In this document: positions 23,974 through 36,100 of the stretch, piece after piece
Numbering within the stretch: position 1 is the stretch's first letter
How the letters are laid out: the number at the start of each line of letters is the position of its first letter
Assembly: GCA_018697195.1 (NCBI GenBank)
Contig: CM031878.1
Span: forward strand, 8,904,160-8,968,159
Length of the DNA: 64,000 nt
Direction of reading: 5' to 3'
From: Certhia americana
Taxonomy: Eukaryota > Chordata > Aves > Passeriformes > Certhiidae
Position numbers and translations under genes: made by a program
The notes under the pieces: generated by a model
The model's database searches: none
Told to the model about the DNA's origin: nothing
Seen by the model: the letters and a program-made list of their open reading frames with translations, nothing else

Positions 23974-24910
23974 AATCACAGAATGGCCTGGGTTGGATCC
24001 TTAGAGATAATCTAGTTTCAACACCCTGGCCAAAGGCAGGACACTTTTCACTAGACCAAGTTGCTCAGAGCTCAATCCAGCCTGGCTTTACACACTTCCA
24101 GGCATTGGGCCTAACAACTTTTGGCAACTCGTTCTAGTGCCTCATTACCATCACATGAAAGAATTTTTTTCCTAATATCTAATCTAAACCTACTCTCAGT
24201 CTGAAGCTATTCCCCCTTGTCTGTCACTACATATCCTTGTAAAGAGTATCTCTCCACCTTTCTTCTAGGCTCCCATCCGGTACTGGATGACCAAAATTAG
24301 GTCACTCCAAAGCCTTCTCTTCTCCAGACTGAACAATCCTAATTCTCTCACCCTTTCCTCACAAGAAAAGTGTCCCATCCCTCTAATCAACTTCATGGCC
24401 TCCTCTGAACTTGCTCCAACAGGTCTGTGTCCTTTTTATGCTGGGACCCCATCTCTGGGTGCAGTGCTCCAGGTGTGTCTCAGCAGAGCAGAGCAGAGGG
24501 GCAGAATCCCCTCCCTGTCCTGCTGCCCACGGGGCTCTGGATGCAGCCCAGGACATGTTTGGCTCTCTGGGCTGGCAGTGCCATGGCCAGGACATGTCCA
24601 GCCTCTCACCCCCAGCACCCCCAAGTCCTTCTGGGCAGGGCTGCTCTGGGTCTGTTCATTCCCAGCCTGTGCTGATACCAGGGGGTGCCCGTGCATTTAG
24701 TTTTGTTAAACCATATGAAATCCCATGGACCCACTTCTCAAACTTATCCAGGTCCCTCTGGATGGCATTCCATCTTTCAGGTGTGTGTCAACAGTACCAC
24801 TCAGCTTGGTGTTACCTGCAAATTTGCTGAGGGTGCACTTGATTCCTTCATCAATGTCATTAATGAATATATCAAAAAACACAGATCACAATAAGAACCT
24901 CTAAGGGACA
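23974..24910 (-). mobile_element. CR1 LINE 3' fragment
   Basis: Reverse-complement CR1 of about 0.94 kb. It begins at its 3' terminus ('aatcacagaatggcctgggttggatcc') and runs through the 3' UTR block 'ttcctaatatctaatctaaacctactctcagtctgaagc'. It then enters the C-terminal ORF2 region ('ccaggtccctctggatggcattcc', 'cagcttggtgttacctgcaaatttgctgagggtgcacttgattcc'). It ends near 'atatcaaaaaacacagatcac'. The open frames of 137-139 codons across it (24287-24830) are antisense by-products of the CR1 composition. If the PLCXD3 3' UTR extends beyond 24.9 kb, this copy is part of the mRNA. Confidence 0.9.
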
Positions 24911-27900
24911 GTTGCTGATGCATATTTTCCATGGTTCCAGCAGGAACACAGTTAGGCCAGCTTTGAGCACCACTTCTTCCCAGGATTAATTTTATGTAAG
25001 AGCCTGATCCTGTGCCCATTGAATTGAATAGGAAAACATCCATGTTTTGCATGGATTGAGCATAAGGTAAGTGAGTTTTATGTACTCTAAGATATGCAGT
25101 GTTTTGTCCCACGGTGGAAAACCTGATTTCTGCAAGACTGAAACTGCACTTAAAAATAGGTGCAGTCTAAGCTTCTCTTTAATGCAGCTATGAACAGAAC
25201 ACTTTTCCAGCGATTACAAAAAATCATGTCAGTTTCATCAGTGAAAAGTTCCTGTAAAGAGTGTAGTAGTTTCAATTCTAGCTAATAGCTGTACTCCATA
25301 GTCCTTAAATTGTCTGTGGGATATAATACTGCATAACACAAGATAAAAAATCTATTGAATGGCAATGTTCCAGCAACAAAATCACTGATCATCCTAGGTT
25401 TAAAGAAACATATATAAAAAGTAAATGGAAAACTTAGTAATTTATAAATGAGAGCATTGAAACTGTATGACACCTAACTGGATGAAATACAGGCAGTCCT
25501 ATCTCCTGGACTCATCAATACACAGGTACACAATCTTGGAATGTAGAACATCTTATCTGTACAAAACAGTAGATGCTATAACATCATAAAAGGAAATCCT
25601 CTTTGAAATATTGCAAGGTTTTATGGGATAGAATAAAATTTCTGTTGATATAGCTAGAACTTTTGTTTGAGTGAGAGGAGAGAATTGCATCATACAGACC
25701 ATTGCTATTTTCTGTCAGATGATAATGACTACTATCTCCCATCAGAGTTTAGAAATTCAGAAATGGTCATATTGAACAGATGGGTACAAGCATTATGGGG
25801 AGTTTGTTGGCTTTAGTTTAAGGAGTGGAATAAAAAGAACACTTCCTGCTGTTTTGTACTGAGAGGGTGCCTTGGAAAAAGTGTTTGCACATGTGAGTGT
25901 AGAATAAAGAATAATTTAAGTGTATGTGTGGTATAAGGACACATTTAAATGTACGTGTATAACACAGACATCCTTGTACCCTTGCATAATAATGTTTGAG
26001 GTTCTGGATAGGACTACTATAAATTTGTTTGAAAAAAAATAACCCATGCAGCTGTTATGAAGTCGTGATGGCTCTTTCAGCAGCATTCTCTTCTGTGTAG
26101 GTTAGGACTGTGTAAGTCATCCCCAGTGAAATCTGTGAAATCTCTGAAATAAGCTAATTAGGTTTCTTATGACTTTCTTATTAGGTTTCTTATTTAAACT
26201 TCATCCAGATTGCATCAAAAATCTACCTAGAGTCACAAGTTATGATTTTGTTGAACAAGGGGTATAACTTTAATGCTTTCACCCACAACTAAGCCAGTTT
26301 TAAGGAGACTTGATAGATTTTATTTCTGGTTTCCACAGGCTCTTCAAGTAAAATTTATATAACAGACATATAACATGAAACATGAAAATAAATTTTTTAA
26401 CCCACAACTATGTGGGTGAACTACATAGAAATGTGAAAATGTTTGCTTATTTACTGGCAGTGTGGTGTGAAATGCTCTTTTTTTCCATTTAACTGGAGTT
26501 TGTTGTTTCCAGACTCCTCCTGTGATTCTTCAGCTTAAATACAGTCAAAAGAATTAATCTATACTTTTAATACTGTAAAGTGATCTGAATCCTTGGGTGG
26601 AGTGAAAATTAGGTTTCTTCTTTTTGGGATTCCAGCTGAAATTCTGTTGCATCTGAGAGCACCAGCACCAGGTTTCTGCTGGTATTCCTGCTCAAACACA
26701 CATCAGACACACCACGCTTTTTGCTTGCTCAGAGGTGTACTCAAGGCAAATGCTTTGCTGTATTTTAAAAAGTGTATGTGTGTGTGCCTGTATATATGAA
26801 TAAGTATAGAGCTATCTAGAGTTTGTTAGCATTGATATGAATGTTTGCTTTGTATCAGTTTTATTCTAATTCTCATTTGGAAATAAATATAAAATAAAAG
26901 CAAAGCAAAAAAAAATCCTCTGACAAGAAAAAATAATAGACAAATTGTGCCATTTGTCCATTAATGGGGAAGAATACTAGCAAAATGTTAAATTCTGGTC
27001 AGAAAAAGTATTTTTTCATTTAGCTGTTGATCTTTCTATTGGAGAAGCACAGCACTTTATGGTAGGAACAGGTAAACAAACTTGCCTTAATTACTAAAAG
27101 AAACAAGTGCATGTGGGGATATACTATCCATGCTCTTCTGAAGATTTCATCTGTGAGGGCCTAAAACTGTAAGTCCTGATAGAGATGCACTCCCTGTTGA
27201 TGTTGTTTGGGGATCTTGCCAAAAAAGAACAAGCCAGAAAGTACTATGCAGCACAACTGGACCTTTCAAGAGCCCAGTTTTGCCACCCATATGCAGCTAA
27301 AATTGTCTTTGATTTCGACCAGAAATGTGCTTGTAGGGTTGGGTCAGAAGTGTTATTCTGATCCCATTCACTTGGAAGGTTTCTTTACATATATTATGAC
27401 GAAGCTTGCATGGGAAATTAGTTGACTGTAATCAGCCCATCAAGGAAAAATATCTGTCTACACTATTGATCTGTATAAGCATCTTCTTACTCAAACTGTC
27501 ATGTCAATCACTGCCAAAACATTTTTTTTTGCTTCTTCTGCTTATTTTCCCCCTCACTATGTTCATCATGTATACATGGAGTGCTGTTGTTTTCTGGCTG
27601 TTTCATGTGATTAGTTATCCTTTCTTTTCACCCATACTTGAAAAATGGTGACTGTGCTGCACACACAGAGTGTTTCAGCTGTGTAAACCCAACTGGCTCC
27701 ATTTTTTACTTTACACATGCTGAGACATCTTTGTTCCATACTGATCTAACCTGCAGAAATCCAGTCAAAACAGGAGGTGGTTCCTGGAGTGCAATTCCTG
27801 CCTTGTATGGTGAGGGGTGAGTTGGAATCAGACCACAGGAGTGTTGTTTTAGAATTAGTGGGTTCTTTGCATTCTTTTGGTGTTGGATACATTACTGGTT

Positions 27901-30341
27901 TTGTAGATCTTGCCATTTCAAAGCATTCTTTTAAATGTACACATGTATGTATATATAAATATATATGCATGCATGGCTGAGAGGGAATGTATGATCCTGT
28001 ATGCTGGGCTCAATCTTTCTGTCATACTGATACAAATCTAGACAGTTTCTACTAGTGTCAAAGTAGTTACCAAGCCTGTAACCTGAAATGAGAGTGAGCA
28101 GATAGTCACTGGGTAGTAATCATAGGCTGTGTTGCAAATGAAATTTAAAATTGTGAATCTTAATTCCACAAAATAAAAAAAGAAAGCAGAGTGCCCTGAA
28201 AACAGAATTCCAGTGCTGTTTATCCTCAATGAAGCACTAGTTATTAGCAACTGATTAGGCCATTTGGTGATTTCAAGAGTTCAGGTAACACCATTTCAAA
28301 GTTCTAAATTCCTTTTCTGTGAAGCAAAACTAATAGTGTATGATGTATTTGCCATATCTCAGTGGTAGCTTCTGTGTTACATACAGTCAGTGTTGTTCTG
28401 AATTGTATATGTTTACCCAATGATGAGGTTAAAATATGCTAATGTAATGTATGCTAATTGTAATGTAATGATTACAAGTATTTGGAGTTCAGTGGTCTAT
28501 TTAGTTTTTACTGTGCTGCTGTTTTGTAGGTATGTGTGTAAATGGGATTATGGATTGTCTACAGTGTACAAGGAAATAGCAATTAATCCTAAAGGAAAGG
28601 GGCAGTTATGTGACCTGCCTTAGTGTATTAGGATAATATTGTCAAATCTCATAATTATGGGTTCTGTTTCAGATATTACCAAGGGTTGTCCATAGAGCTG
28701 ACTCCCTCACTTTCTGGCACGAAGGAGTTAAACTTGAAGTTACTTGGAGCTCACTTACAGATTTGTAAATGAAGAATAGGATGTTTGCCTGATCAACTGC
28801 CTTGACTGTATAAGGTGGCAAAGACATGGTTTCCAGTGTGTTACAGATCAAATCACTTCTGCGCACACACAACTCCTGCTGATGTCAGCAGGAATTGTTA
28901 TTATGTAATTGAGTGGCCTAAAATTCATCTTCTGGAATATAGTCATGATAGGAGGATGGGGATATCCTGGCTTTAAGGAAGTGCCTGGATGCTATGCAAT
29001 ACTGCTCATGTCCTGTGTTGGAACATAGCTTTAAATTTGCAGGAAGAGCTTTGAACTTTGCTCCAGTGTAGGTTGGGCTGATAAAAAAAAAAAAAAATAA
29101 AATCCTTATATAAAAATTGTGAATGACATAGGCTGATCAGCATGGCCTGGCCTGCCCATATACAGCATTCTGCTTTCAGGAAGTGTGGCAGCTTTAAATA
29201 AAAAACTATAATAATTCCCTGTCCCTGCTAAGGACCTACTTAGGAATGTCTACATTGCATACCGGTATGACTCATGTACTATTTCCACAGCCAGGTCTAG
29301 CTCTCCCTTCACGGTTTACGTTAAAGATGCCTGATGCCAAGAGTAATCAGGAAAGAGATAACTAAACACAGAGAGTGCCTACCTTGTGCGTGGCTGGTTA
29401 GAGTAGGGTGCCTGCCCTCCAGCAGCACATTTCATATAAGGTCAACTTCAGTCAGATCCGCCTGAACAGTGACTGAGGGAAAGCATAAATCTGATTTCAG
29501 AGCCTCTCCAGTTGTCCAGTTAAAATGCAGCATCTTCCCACTTCTCTTCTTTGCCTCTGCTCAGTGCTGCTTGTCTGGACTTGTGCATACACATCCCTTT
29601 ACCTGCCAGCTGTGGTTATTAGATATTTGTCAGCCTCAGTACATGATAGCAGTCCACCTGGTCGTATGAGATGTTAAGTGTGTGGAGCTAAAAGCTGGTA
29701 GTGGGCCTCACCTGATATCCCGGGATGATTTATCTCCACACTCCAAATAATGCACACACATCCTCTTAAAGAGGCATCACCTTGACCAATGAGTATCTCC
29801 TCAGAGGAAGGTGCACTTAGGGGTTTTTGTTTCTGCAGTCACATAGTAAGATCACATTTACTAATCCCTTCCTTCAGCGTTTGGTCCTACAAAGGTCAGT
29901 TTGATTGGAAGAAATTCCTCAAGTACTGCAATTAGTTTTACTATGAAGGGGGGATCCTTTAAGCAGAATCCTGGAGTTATGTGTAATTACAAAAACCAAA
30001 AATACATGGTTAAAAACACAATTTTGAAAAGAAAAAGAAAAATTATATGGGCTCGGCTAGGACAGTTAAGTTTTTAACTGCCTCAGTCATCAGTAGTTTA
30101 GTATCATCTAAGTGATGATTATTAGCATGTTATTGCCACACTGCCTCCTGACACTGTTCAGGGTCTCTGTACAGAAGCCTTATTATTCCCAGTGAGCATT
30201 AATGCTTTTGAATGACTTGTCTCTGTTTTGGTGGGAAGGATGATTGTGTAACACTGAGAACATGGAGCTCCCTGTGTGTTGTGCCCACAAAGGTTCACAG
30301 AGCTGCACCTTCTCGTTTTAGGATCTGTTTAATGGTACTTT
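24911..30341. other. Downstream stretch, possibly distal PLCXD3 3' UTR
   Basis: About 5.4 kb of AT-rich single-copy sequence with several AATAAA hexamers (for example 25632, 26387 and 26882) and no recognisable exon or repeat family. T- and A-rich composition with scattered ATTTA motifs is compatible with 3' UTR but does not prove it. A 14-A run occurs near 29083. I see no other gene here. Confidence 0.4.
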
Positions 30342-30347
30342 AATAAA
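30342..30347 (+). promoter_or_regulatory. Candidate poly(A) signal AATAAA
   Basis: AATAAA followed directly by a GT-rich segment 'tgttgtgtta', as expected for a cleavage region. It would give PLCXD3 a 3' UTR of about 7.1 kb if used. Confidence 0.35.
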
Positions 30348-30476
30348 TGTTGTGTTAAAAATGCCTATAGTTCTGTATAGCAAATGTGAATTTTTATGAC
30401 GAGAATGTGTATTTAGAGTTTAAAAAAAAAAAATATTAATATAAAATCTAGTTTCTTTGTATCCAGTGAAGCATCT

Positions 30477-30482
30477 AATAAA
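30477..30482 (+). promoter_or_regulatory. Candidate distal poly(A) signal AATAAA
   Basis: AATAAA in 'catctaataaagctctggtacctg', followed about 15-30 bases later by the T/G-rich 'tattcttgttttatgg'. Signal, spacing and downstream element look like a genuine polyadenylation site. It is the last good candidate before the GC-rich minisatellite region. Attribution to PLCXD3 is inferred from strand and order. Confidence 0.45.
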
Positions 30483-30739
30483 GCTCTGGTACCTGTATTC
30501 TTGTTTTATGGCTTCATTGCTTAATTTAAGGTTTTCATTTTAAAGCACAGTTTGGGGTTATGGGGTGGAGCCATATATTAGACACAGGCTGTGCTGTTAT
30601 GTTGGGGGTGTCTACGGACTGCCCCGTAAGGGCATTGCACCAGATGGCTCCTTTCCATGTGGTTATTACAGGAACCCTTCAAAAACAAGGGATGTTGTGG
30701 GGTATCCATGCCACCAGGTACATGGCTGGCTATCTCTTC

Positions 30740-30860
30740 CTCAGTGGAGCACTGCAGCCCCCGCCGGCCTCTAGCAGCAAAGCACAGGGCCCAGCGGCGC
30801 AGCGGGCCAGCTCCTGCCGCAGGTGGTGCCTGGAACGCAGGGCCGGCCCCTGAAGTGCCT
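30740..30860. other. Local GC- and CpG-rich patch
   Basis: About 120 bp ('cagcccccgccggcctctag...gcagcgggccagctcctgccgcagg...cagggccggcccc') with about eight CpG dinucleotides, in otherwise CpG-poor surroundings. It abuts the minisatellite that starts at 30878. It could be a small CpG island or simply part of the GC-rich minisatellite locus; no exon is recognisable. Confidence 0.5.
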
Positions 30861-30877
30861 CTCTGTTTCACTGTGCT

Positions 30878-31438
30878 CTCACACATCAGTGTGCCCAGTG
30901 CCCTCACACATCGCTGTGTCTGGGCTCTCACACATCACTGTGTCTGGGCCCTCACACATCACTGTCTGGGCCCTCACACATCACTGCCTGTGCCCTCACA
31001 CATCACTGTGTCTGGGCCCTCACACATCGCTGTGCCTGGGCCCTCACACATCACTGTGTCTGGGCTCTCACACATCGCTGTGTCTGGGCTCTCACATATC
31101 ACTGCCTGTGCCCTCACACATCACTGTGCCTGGGCCCTCACACATCGCTGTGTCTGGGCCCTCACACATCGCTGTGTCTGGGCTCTCACATATCACTGTG
31201 TCTGGGCTCTCACATATCACTGCCTGTGCCCTCACACATCACTGTGCCTGGGCCCCTCACATGTTTCTGTGCCTGTGCCCTCACACATCGCTGTGCCTGG
31301 GCTCTCACATATCACTGTCTGGGCTCTCACACATTGCTATGCCTGGGCTCTCACATATCAATGTCTGGGCTCTCACATATCACTGCCTGGGCCCTCACAC
31401 ATCGTTGAGTCTGGGCCCTCACACGTTGCTGCTTGCGG
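30878..31438. repeat. Minisatellite, about 24 copies of a 22-24 bp unit
   Basis: Units begin 'ctcaca(c/t)atc' and follow 'ctcacacatcactgtgtctgggcc' with variants. I count about 24 units over 561 bp. Most are 24 bp; shorter 22-bp forms lack a 'tg' pair (ending 'actgtctgggcc' or 'actgcctgtgcc'). The 'ctgtgcc' variants recur at units 5, 10 and 15, so there is a higher-order period of five units (about 118 bp). The 24-bp unit is a multiple of three and lacks stops, so long frames run through it (294 codons at 30657-31541, 222 codons at 30823-31491) with repeats such as SHITVSGP. I regard these frames as by-products, not genes. Confidence 0.95.
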
Positions 31439-32558
31439 TGAGCACTGCCTGCCATCAGGGCACGCCAAACCCCGCTTGCCTGCAGGTGTAGTGGAGCAGC
31501 CTGTCTGCTGCCCTAAATCCAGCTCCAGGACATGCCAGTGAGAAGGTGAATCCCTGCAACTTCTTTCTCCCTGGCATCTCCAGTAGTATGTGGGGACCCA
31601 CTTCAGAACGGGGCACAGGAAACTCCTTGGCAAGAGTGCTCTGTAGACAGGAGCAGAGCCAACAACTCGCCCTGCAAAACTTGGGTGTGTTGTGTTAAAA
31701 GCTTAAAGTCTTTCTGCATGGCAGGAGCTTGAAGTTTAAGTTTTGGGTCACTTTATCTTCCTAGCAAGGCCAGAAACTTTGTTTTCCAGGACAGACTTCT
31801 GTTGCTTACTTCTTCTACTGTGTGTCAGGCAAACCCAGCCCAAGTGCAGTGCCCTCCTACGTTTTGTGATCTCTCAGTTGGCCCAGATGAAGGCAAGGAG
31901 CCAGGTGTAGGCTGCAGGGTTGCAGCAGAAGAGGCTGTGAAAGATGAGCTTTCACTCTCTCAGTGACTCCCTGCAGAAACCCATTAATTCAATTTGCCTG
32001 CTGCTTAAAATGTCTCCCCACTTCTTCCTACCCCACAGGTACTGTCTTACCCACAGGAGCACATTAATTGGTCAGTACACAGAATAAATTTCCGCCATTG
32101 CTAAAGTAGTTACTAAACAGTAAATGTAGCCTTTAGTTTGCACCAGTATCAATCAACAAAGCTTCTATCTCTTCTTTAAAATGTTGGAAGCGATATCAAA
32201 TTTTCATATGGTTATTAAAAGCTAGCCAACCTGCACAAAGAGCAGTAAAAATCTGCAGCTCTCGGAAGTGTAGTGCTGCTGGACTAGAGCATGTGGGGGT
32301 GGCATAAATTGCAGCAGGAGCTGGTCAGCTGGAAGGGATATCAAACTCGAAGTTGAGTTTAGCATGATGGCTCTTCATGCTTTTATTCACACATCCAGTA
32401 GCAAATGTTCAGGCTGGATGTACTCTATGGGAGTACATCCTGCTGGGAAGGGGCGGCGGGATTCTGGGGGTGGTGTTGGCAGAGAAATATGCCCACAGAA
32501 GCTGCCTGCAATTTTGGAAGACCCAGTTCCAGTCTCCAGCAGCATTTCATACCCTTGA
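31439..32558. other. Intergenic stretch without recognised gene
   Basis: About 1.1 kb of moderately GC-rich single-copy sequence between the minisatellite and the first LTR. The only structure I note is a perfect 10-bp hairpin at 32416-32440. No exon or repeat family is recognised. Confidence 0.5.
32416..32440. repeat. Perfect 10-bp inverted repeat (hairpin)
   Basis: Arms ggatgtactc (32416-32425) and gagtacatcc (32431-32440) are exact reverse complements around the 5-base loop tatgg. The pairing does not extend beyond the 10 bp, so it is too short for a microRNA precursor. Confidence 0.9.
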
Positions 32559-33174
32559 TGCCCAAAAGATAGGATGGAAATAAATTCCCATAGACCGGTG
32601 TCCACAGAGCAAGTATTTGTTTATTGCAGCGCTGGAGGTGAGAGGGATTTCTCCTCCTAACTCACCACCTTTGTCAAGCGCTGTGGTGTATTTATACCGT
32701 ATTGCCTAGTATCACTGTGTCACTATAACATCATCACATACAAGTTACATATTAATTTACATAATATACTGTCATAGTTATTAGGTAGTTCTGCACTTCA
32801 CTTGTGCTTCCCCAATTTGGGGGTCTTTAGGGGTCTTTGATGAAGGCTTCCAAGGTCTTCTTAGCATCTGAACTTCTCAACTTTTTCTACAGCGCATGCA
32901 CAGTTATGGTGTTCCCTGATCTGTCTGGTCTTAACCAGCCTAAATTCTTTATTTAGTGGCTAATTGGCTTTGCACTTGCCAAATTTTCATTAGTACTGTA
33001 CTTATCTATCTCTAAAGCTATCAACCTGGTGAGTTTTTTCTTCTTTTTTTTGTCTATTCAGCACTAAGCAACTCGTTAACCATATACTAGCCATTGCATT
33101 GTATAAAAAGTCACTTATATCAGACAATTGCTCCTGCAATACCCACCTGGTGTTCCTGTGTTAGACAAACTACA
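32559..33174 (-). mobile_element. Solo ERV LTR, minus orientation
   Basis: A 616-bp segment with LTR architecture on the minus strand. A TATA box (complement of TATTTATA at 32689-32696) is followed about 65 bp downstream by a poly(A) signal (complement of TTTATT at 32620-32625) and a short U5. Proposed ends are TG at 32559 and CA at 33174. They are flanked by the same four bases TTGA (32555-32558 and 33175-33178), compatible with a 4-bp target duplication of a class I ERV. A 4-bp match can arise by chance, so the ends are provisional. No gag, pol or env remnant lies beside it. Confidence 0.55.
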
Positions 33175-36100
33175 TTGAACATCAGAGACCTTGGAATGGG
33201 AGAGGGGATTTATTGGAGAGGGGGAGGATGCACTTGAAGACCTGACCCTCTTTTAGCTCTATCACAACCACACAGATTCAGCCCAACCTGAATGTATGGC
33301 CTGAAAGATATACCTGACATACCTTCACCTTCAAACAAAAATATATGAGACAGATGAAGCTGTGGAAAAAAAGAAACTTGAAAACTGAACAATAACTGCA
33401 GGCAGGTAGGAGTTTGCAGTGCTTCTTCCTAGCCATTGCTTCCCTTGCAGCATTCTCATTAAAAGGAAGAGAGTTTTTAAAAACTCCTGCTTGATTTACA
33501 GGATACACATTCTCCTTTCTCATTGATGTCATGCCATCTATGCAGATACATTCTGTTTCCTTGCTCCTGTACAGTTTCCAGGGTTGCAAGCACCACCCTC
33601 GTGAGCAAAACCATTGTCTGAACAAACCACTTCCATTTCCTGAGCAGCCATCATATTTCTGAAGCTTGTAAAATTTTCAAGGAAGAATTTGAGGGCATGA
33701 GCTGCGGTGTGTTTTAGATATGTCAGGTACCACATTGATGAAACAGCCAGGATAGATCCTACCTAGGAGTACAAAAAAAAAAAAAAAAAACCCAACTTAT
33801 TATCAGCCAGCAGTCTAAGTCCTCTGGCTTTTCTTTTCTAGAAAGTCAGAAACGTGGAACCCATGTCTTAGTTCGCATTCAAATCCAGGAGGAGGGAGAG
33901 TTATGTTACTGGGTGATACTGGAATGAATTCCTTGTTCCTAAGTTTCCAAGCCCTGCCTGCCCCAGTGCAGATGTGACCTGCTGTGGCTAAGAACACTGA
34001 GAAACCAGACAGGGTTTGCTACTTTCACCTTTCTCTAGTGCTGTATTCATCAGCCTCGCAGTCATCTGACAGAAGTCATCAGATATCTTGTGAAAGAATT
34101 TTGAGGGTTGGTTTCTTAATAAAAATCACCACATTATTTTCCTGCAGTAATGGGAAAATTTGCCCACATTCATTAAAAACTTCACCCAAAGTCTGGACAA
34201 ACTTATTTTGTTTTTCCATTGTGTCATATATCTGCAACCCTATAAAATACATCTCTGCTTTTCCTCCAGTTGCAGCATTGAGAAATAGAAAGCATGAAAT
34301 CTGTCAGAAAGAAAACATTCTGGGTGTACTGTTACCTTCTCTAGACCTTGTTGCTCATATAGCATTACTGCATGCTCCCAAAGTGGCCAATACATTTTAA
34401 TAATCTCATTGGGATTCCTTCTAAAGTTAGTGTCTGGTTTTATATTTTAACTGAAATGAAATACGCAATTAACAGTGAATACAAACAGCAAATGTCTGCA
34501 GTCTATTTTCTAGGCTATTGAGAAATGTGGATTTATCATCTGTCTACCTTTCAATCCTCTATTGACTGTTACCATCAGCACGGAAACAAACTTTAAATAA
34601 TAAAGCAATAGAATTCTTTTGCTTTGGCAGTCAAAAAACCAAATCACAGTAGGAATCATGGGGAAAGATTTAGGAACAGAGTAGAGCACATCATTATGTG
34701 TTCATTCACGCACCATCAATACTAGTGCAGTTTGGTTAGCCAGTATTAAGAAGCATGTGGCAGGCCTAAAAGGACTCAGTCAGGGCAACAAGGATGAGCA
34801 AGGTTTCAACAAATTTCCAGATCAGGAAAGACGAGGTCAGGACTCCTTGGACTGGACATGAGGCTAATTGTGAGGAGGAGGTATCATAGCTGGCTATCAA
34901 ACCAGGAGTGGCACAGCTGCAAGTGGCCCACAAGCAGTAGGATGAGACATCACGCCTGACAGGCGTGTTCAGAGCAGGTACAAAGAAAGGATTTCACCTG
35001 CTGGGTTGTTACACCACAACACTTCTTACCATGGGATGTTGTGATGGGCGTTGAATGTTTTCATCAGCCCAAAAGAAGATTAGGCAGGGTTATCATGAAA
35101 AATAAATTTGTTGAAGGAGAGATACAGAGACAGTGGAATCATCTCATGGAATTCCTATGCTGTGAATAGTTTGGTGCTGAGGGAGTGCTTAGGATCAGTT
35201 GTTTCCTAACAGAAAGAAACAAATATTACTTTTGATAGCAAATAAGGTAATTTTTAACACAAATCAAGATCTGATAACACTTGTCTAGTGATGAATAGAA
35301 AAGAAAGTTAATTCTTATTATAGGTATGTGAAGACAAACTCTGCTTGGATAGCGCCCCCTTAAGCACCCTTCTGATTTTGAAGAATACTTCAGCTTCATT
35401 TATTTCCATATTTAATCCTTCCTAATACCCTTGGCTAGACAGAATTATCAGGTGCTGAAAACACTTTCTGGGAGGAAAGGATTTTGTTGTGTCTTTATTC
35501 ATCTATCTGATGTACAGATTTTCATAAGACTGCATGGATATTTACCCGGCCCACTTTTGGGTAGCAGTAGTTTTGTGGGCTAAATATTTGTGCATGTAAT
35601 GTAGAGGAGAGTGGACAGCCAGGAGTGCTTTAATAGCTGGAGTCACAGCTTGTTACAGGGCCTGGTATCAAGCTTATCCACCTTATATCCACAGTCCAGT
35701 CTAACCAGCTATTGTGTCTTCCTGCTCCATGTTCAAGGAAACAAGGACCACTACAGCCTTTTCCAGATCAAAAGCAAGCTTCCACATTGAATGCTTTGGA
35801 GTGATTAACTGTGTAGTTATACAAACAGGTAATCATATCCATGATTCACGGACTTGCACTAAATAGCAGTGCTGCAATTAATCAAACGTTTTGGAGATGA
35901 GTTTGTCGCCTGCTTGAATTACTGCATCACTGAAGCTCTAATATGGTCAGATCAGGTGCTTTTTTGTAATATGAGGATTATTACTCTGTACATCTGTTTG
36001 TGCAGACAACACAGTCTGCAAGAAAATCAGGTAATCTATATTCTCCTTACTACAACAGTTAAATGAGCAAGCTAAACTTGTCTGAAACTTTTTGTACATC

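Noticed and set aside
24287..24830. Overlapping + frames of 137 and 139 codons
   Set aside because: They lie on the antisense strand of a CR1 3' fragment and reflect its GC-rich composition.
30657..31541. 294-codon + frame with octapeptide repeats (SHITVSGP-like), resembling a repeat protein
   Set aside because: The repeats follow exactly from the 24-bp minisatellite unit. A second frame is also open across the array, and there is no splice or homology support.
34740..35210. Possible ancient CR1 3' region on the + strand
   Set aside because: Only short stretches such as 'accatgggatgttgtgatggg' resemble the consensus; not enough to call.
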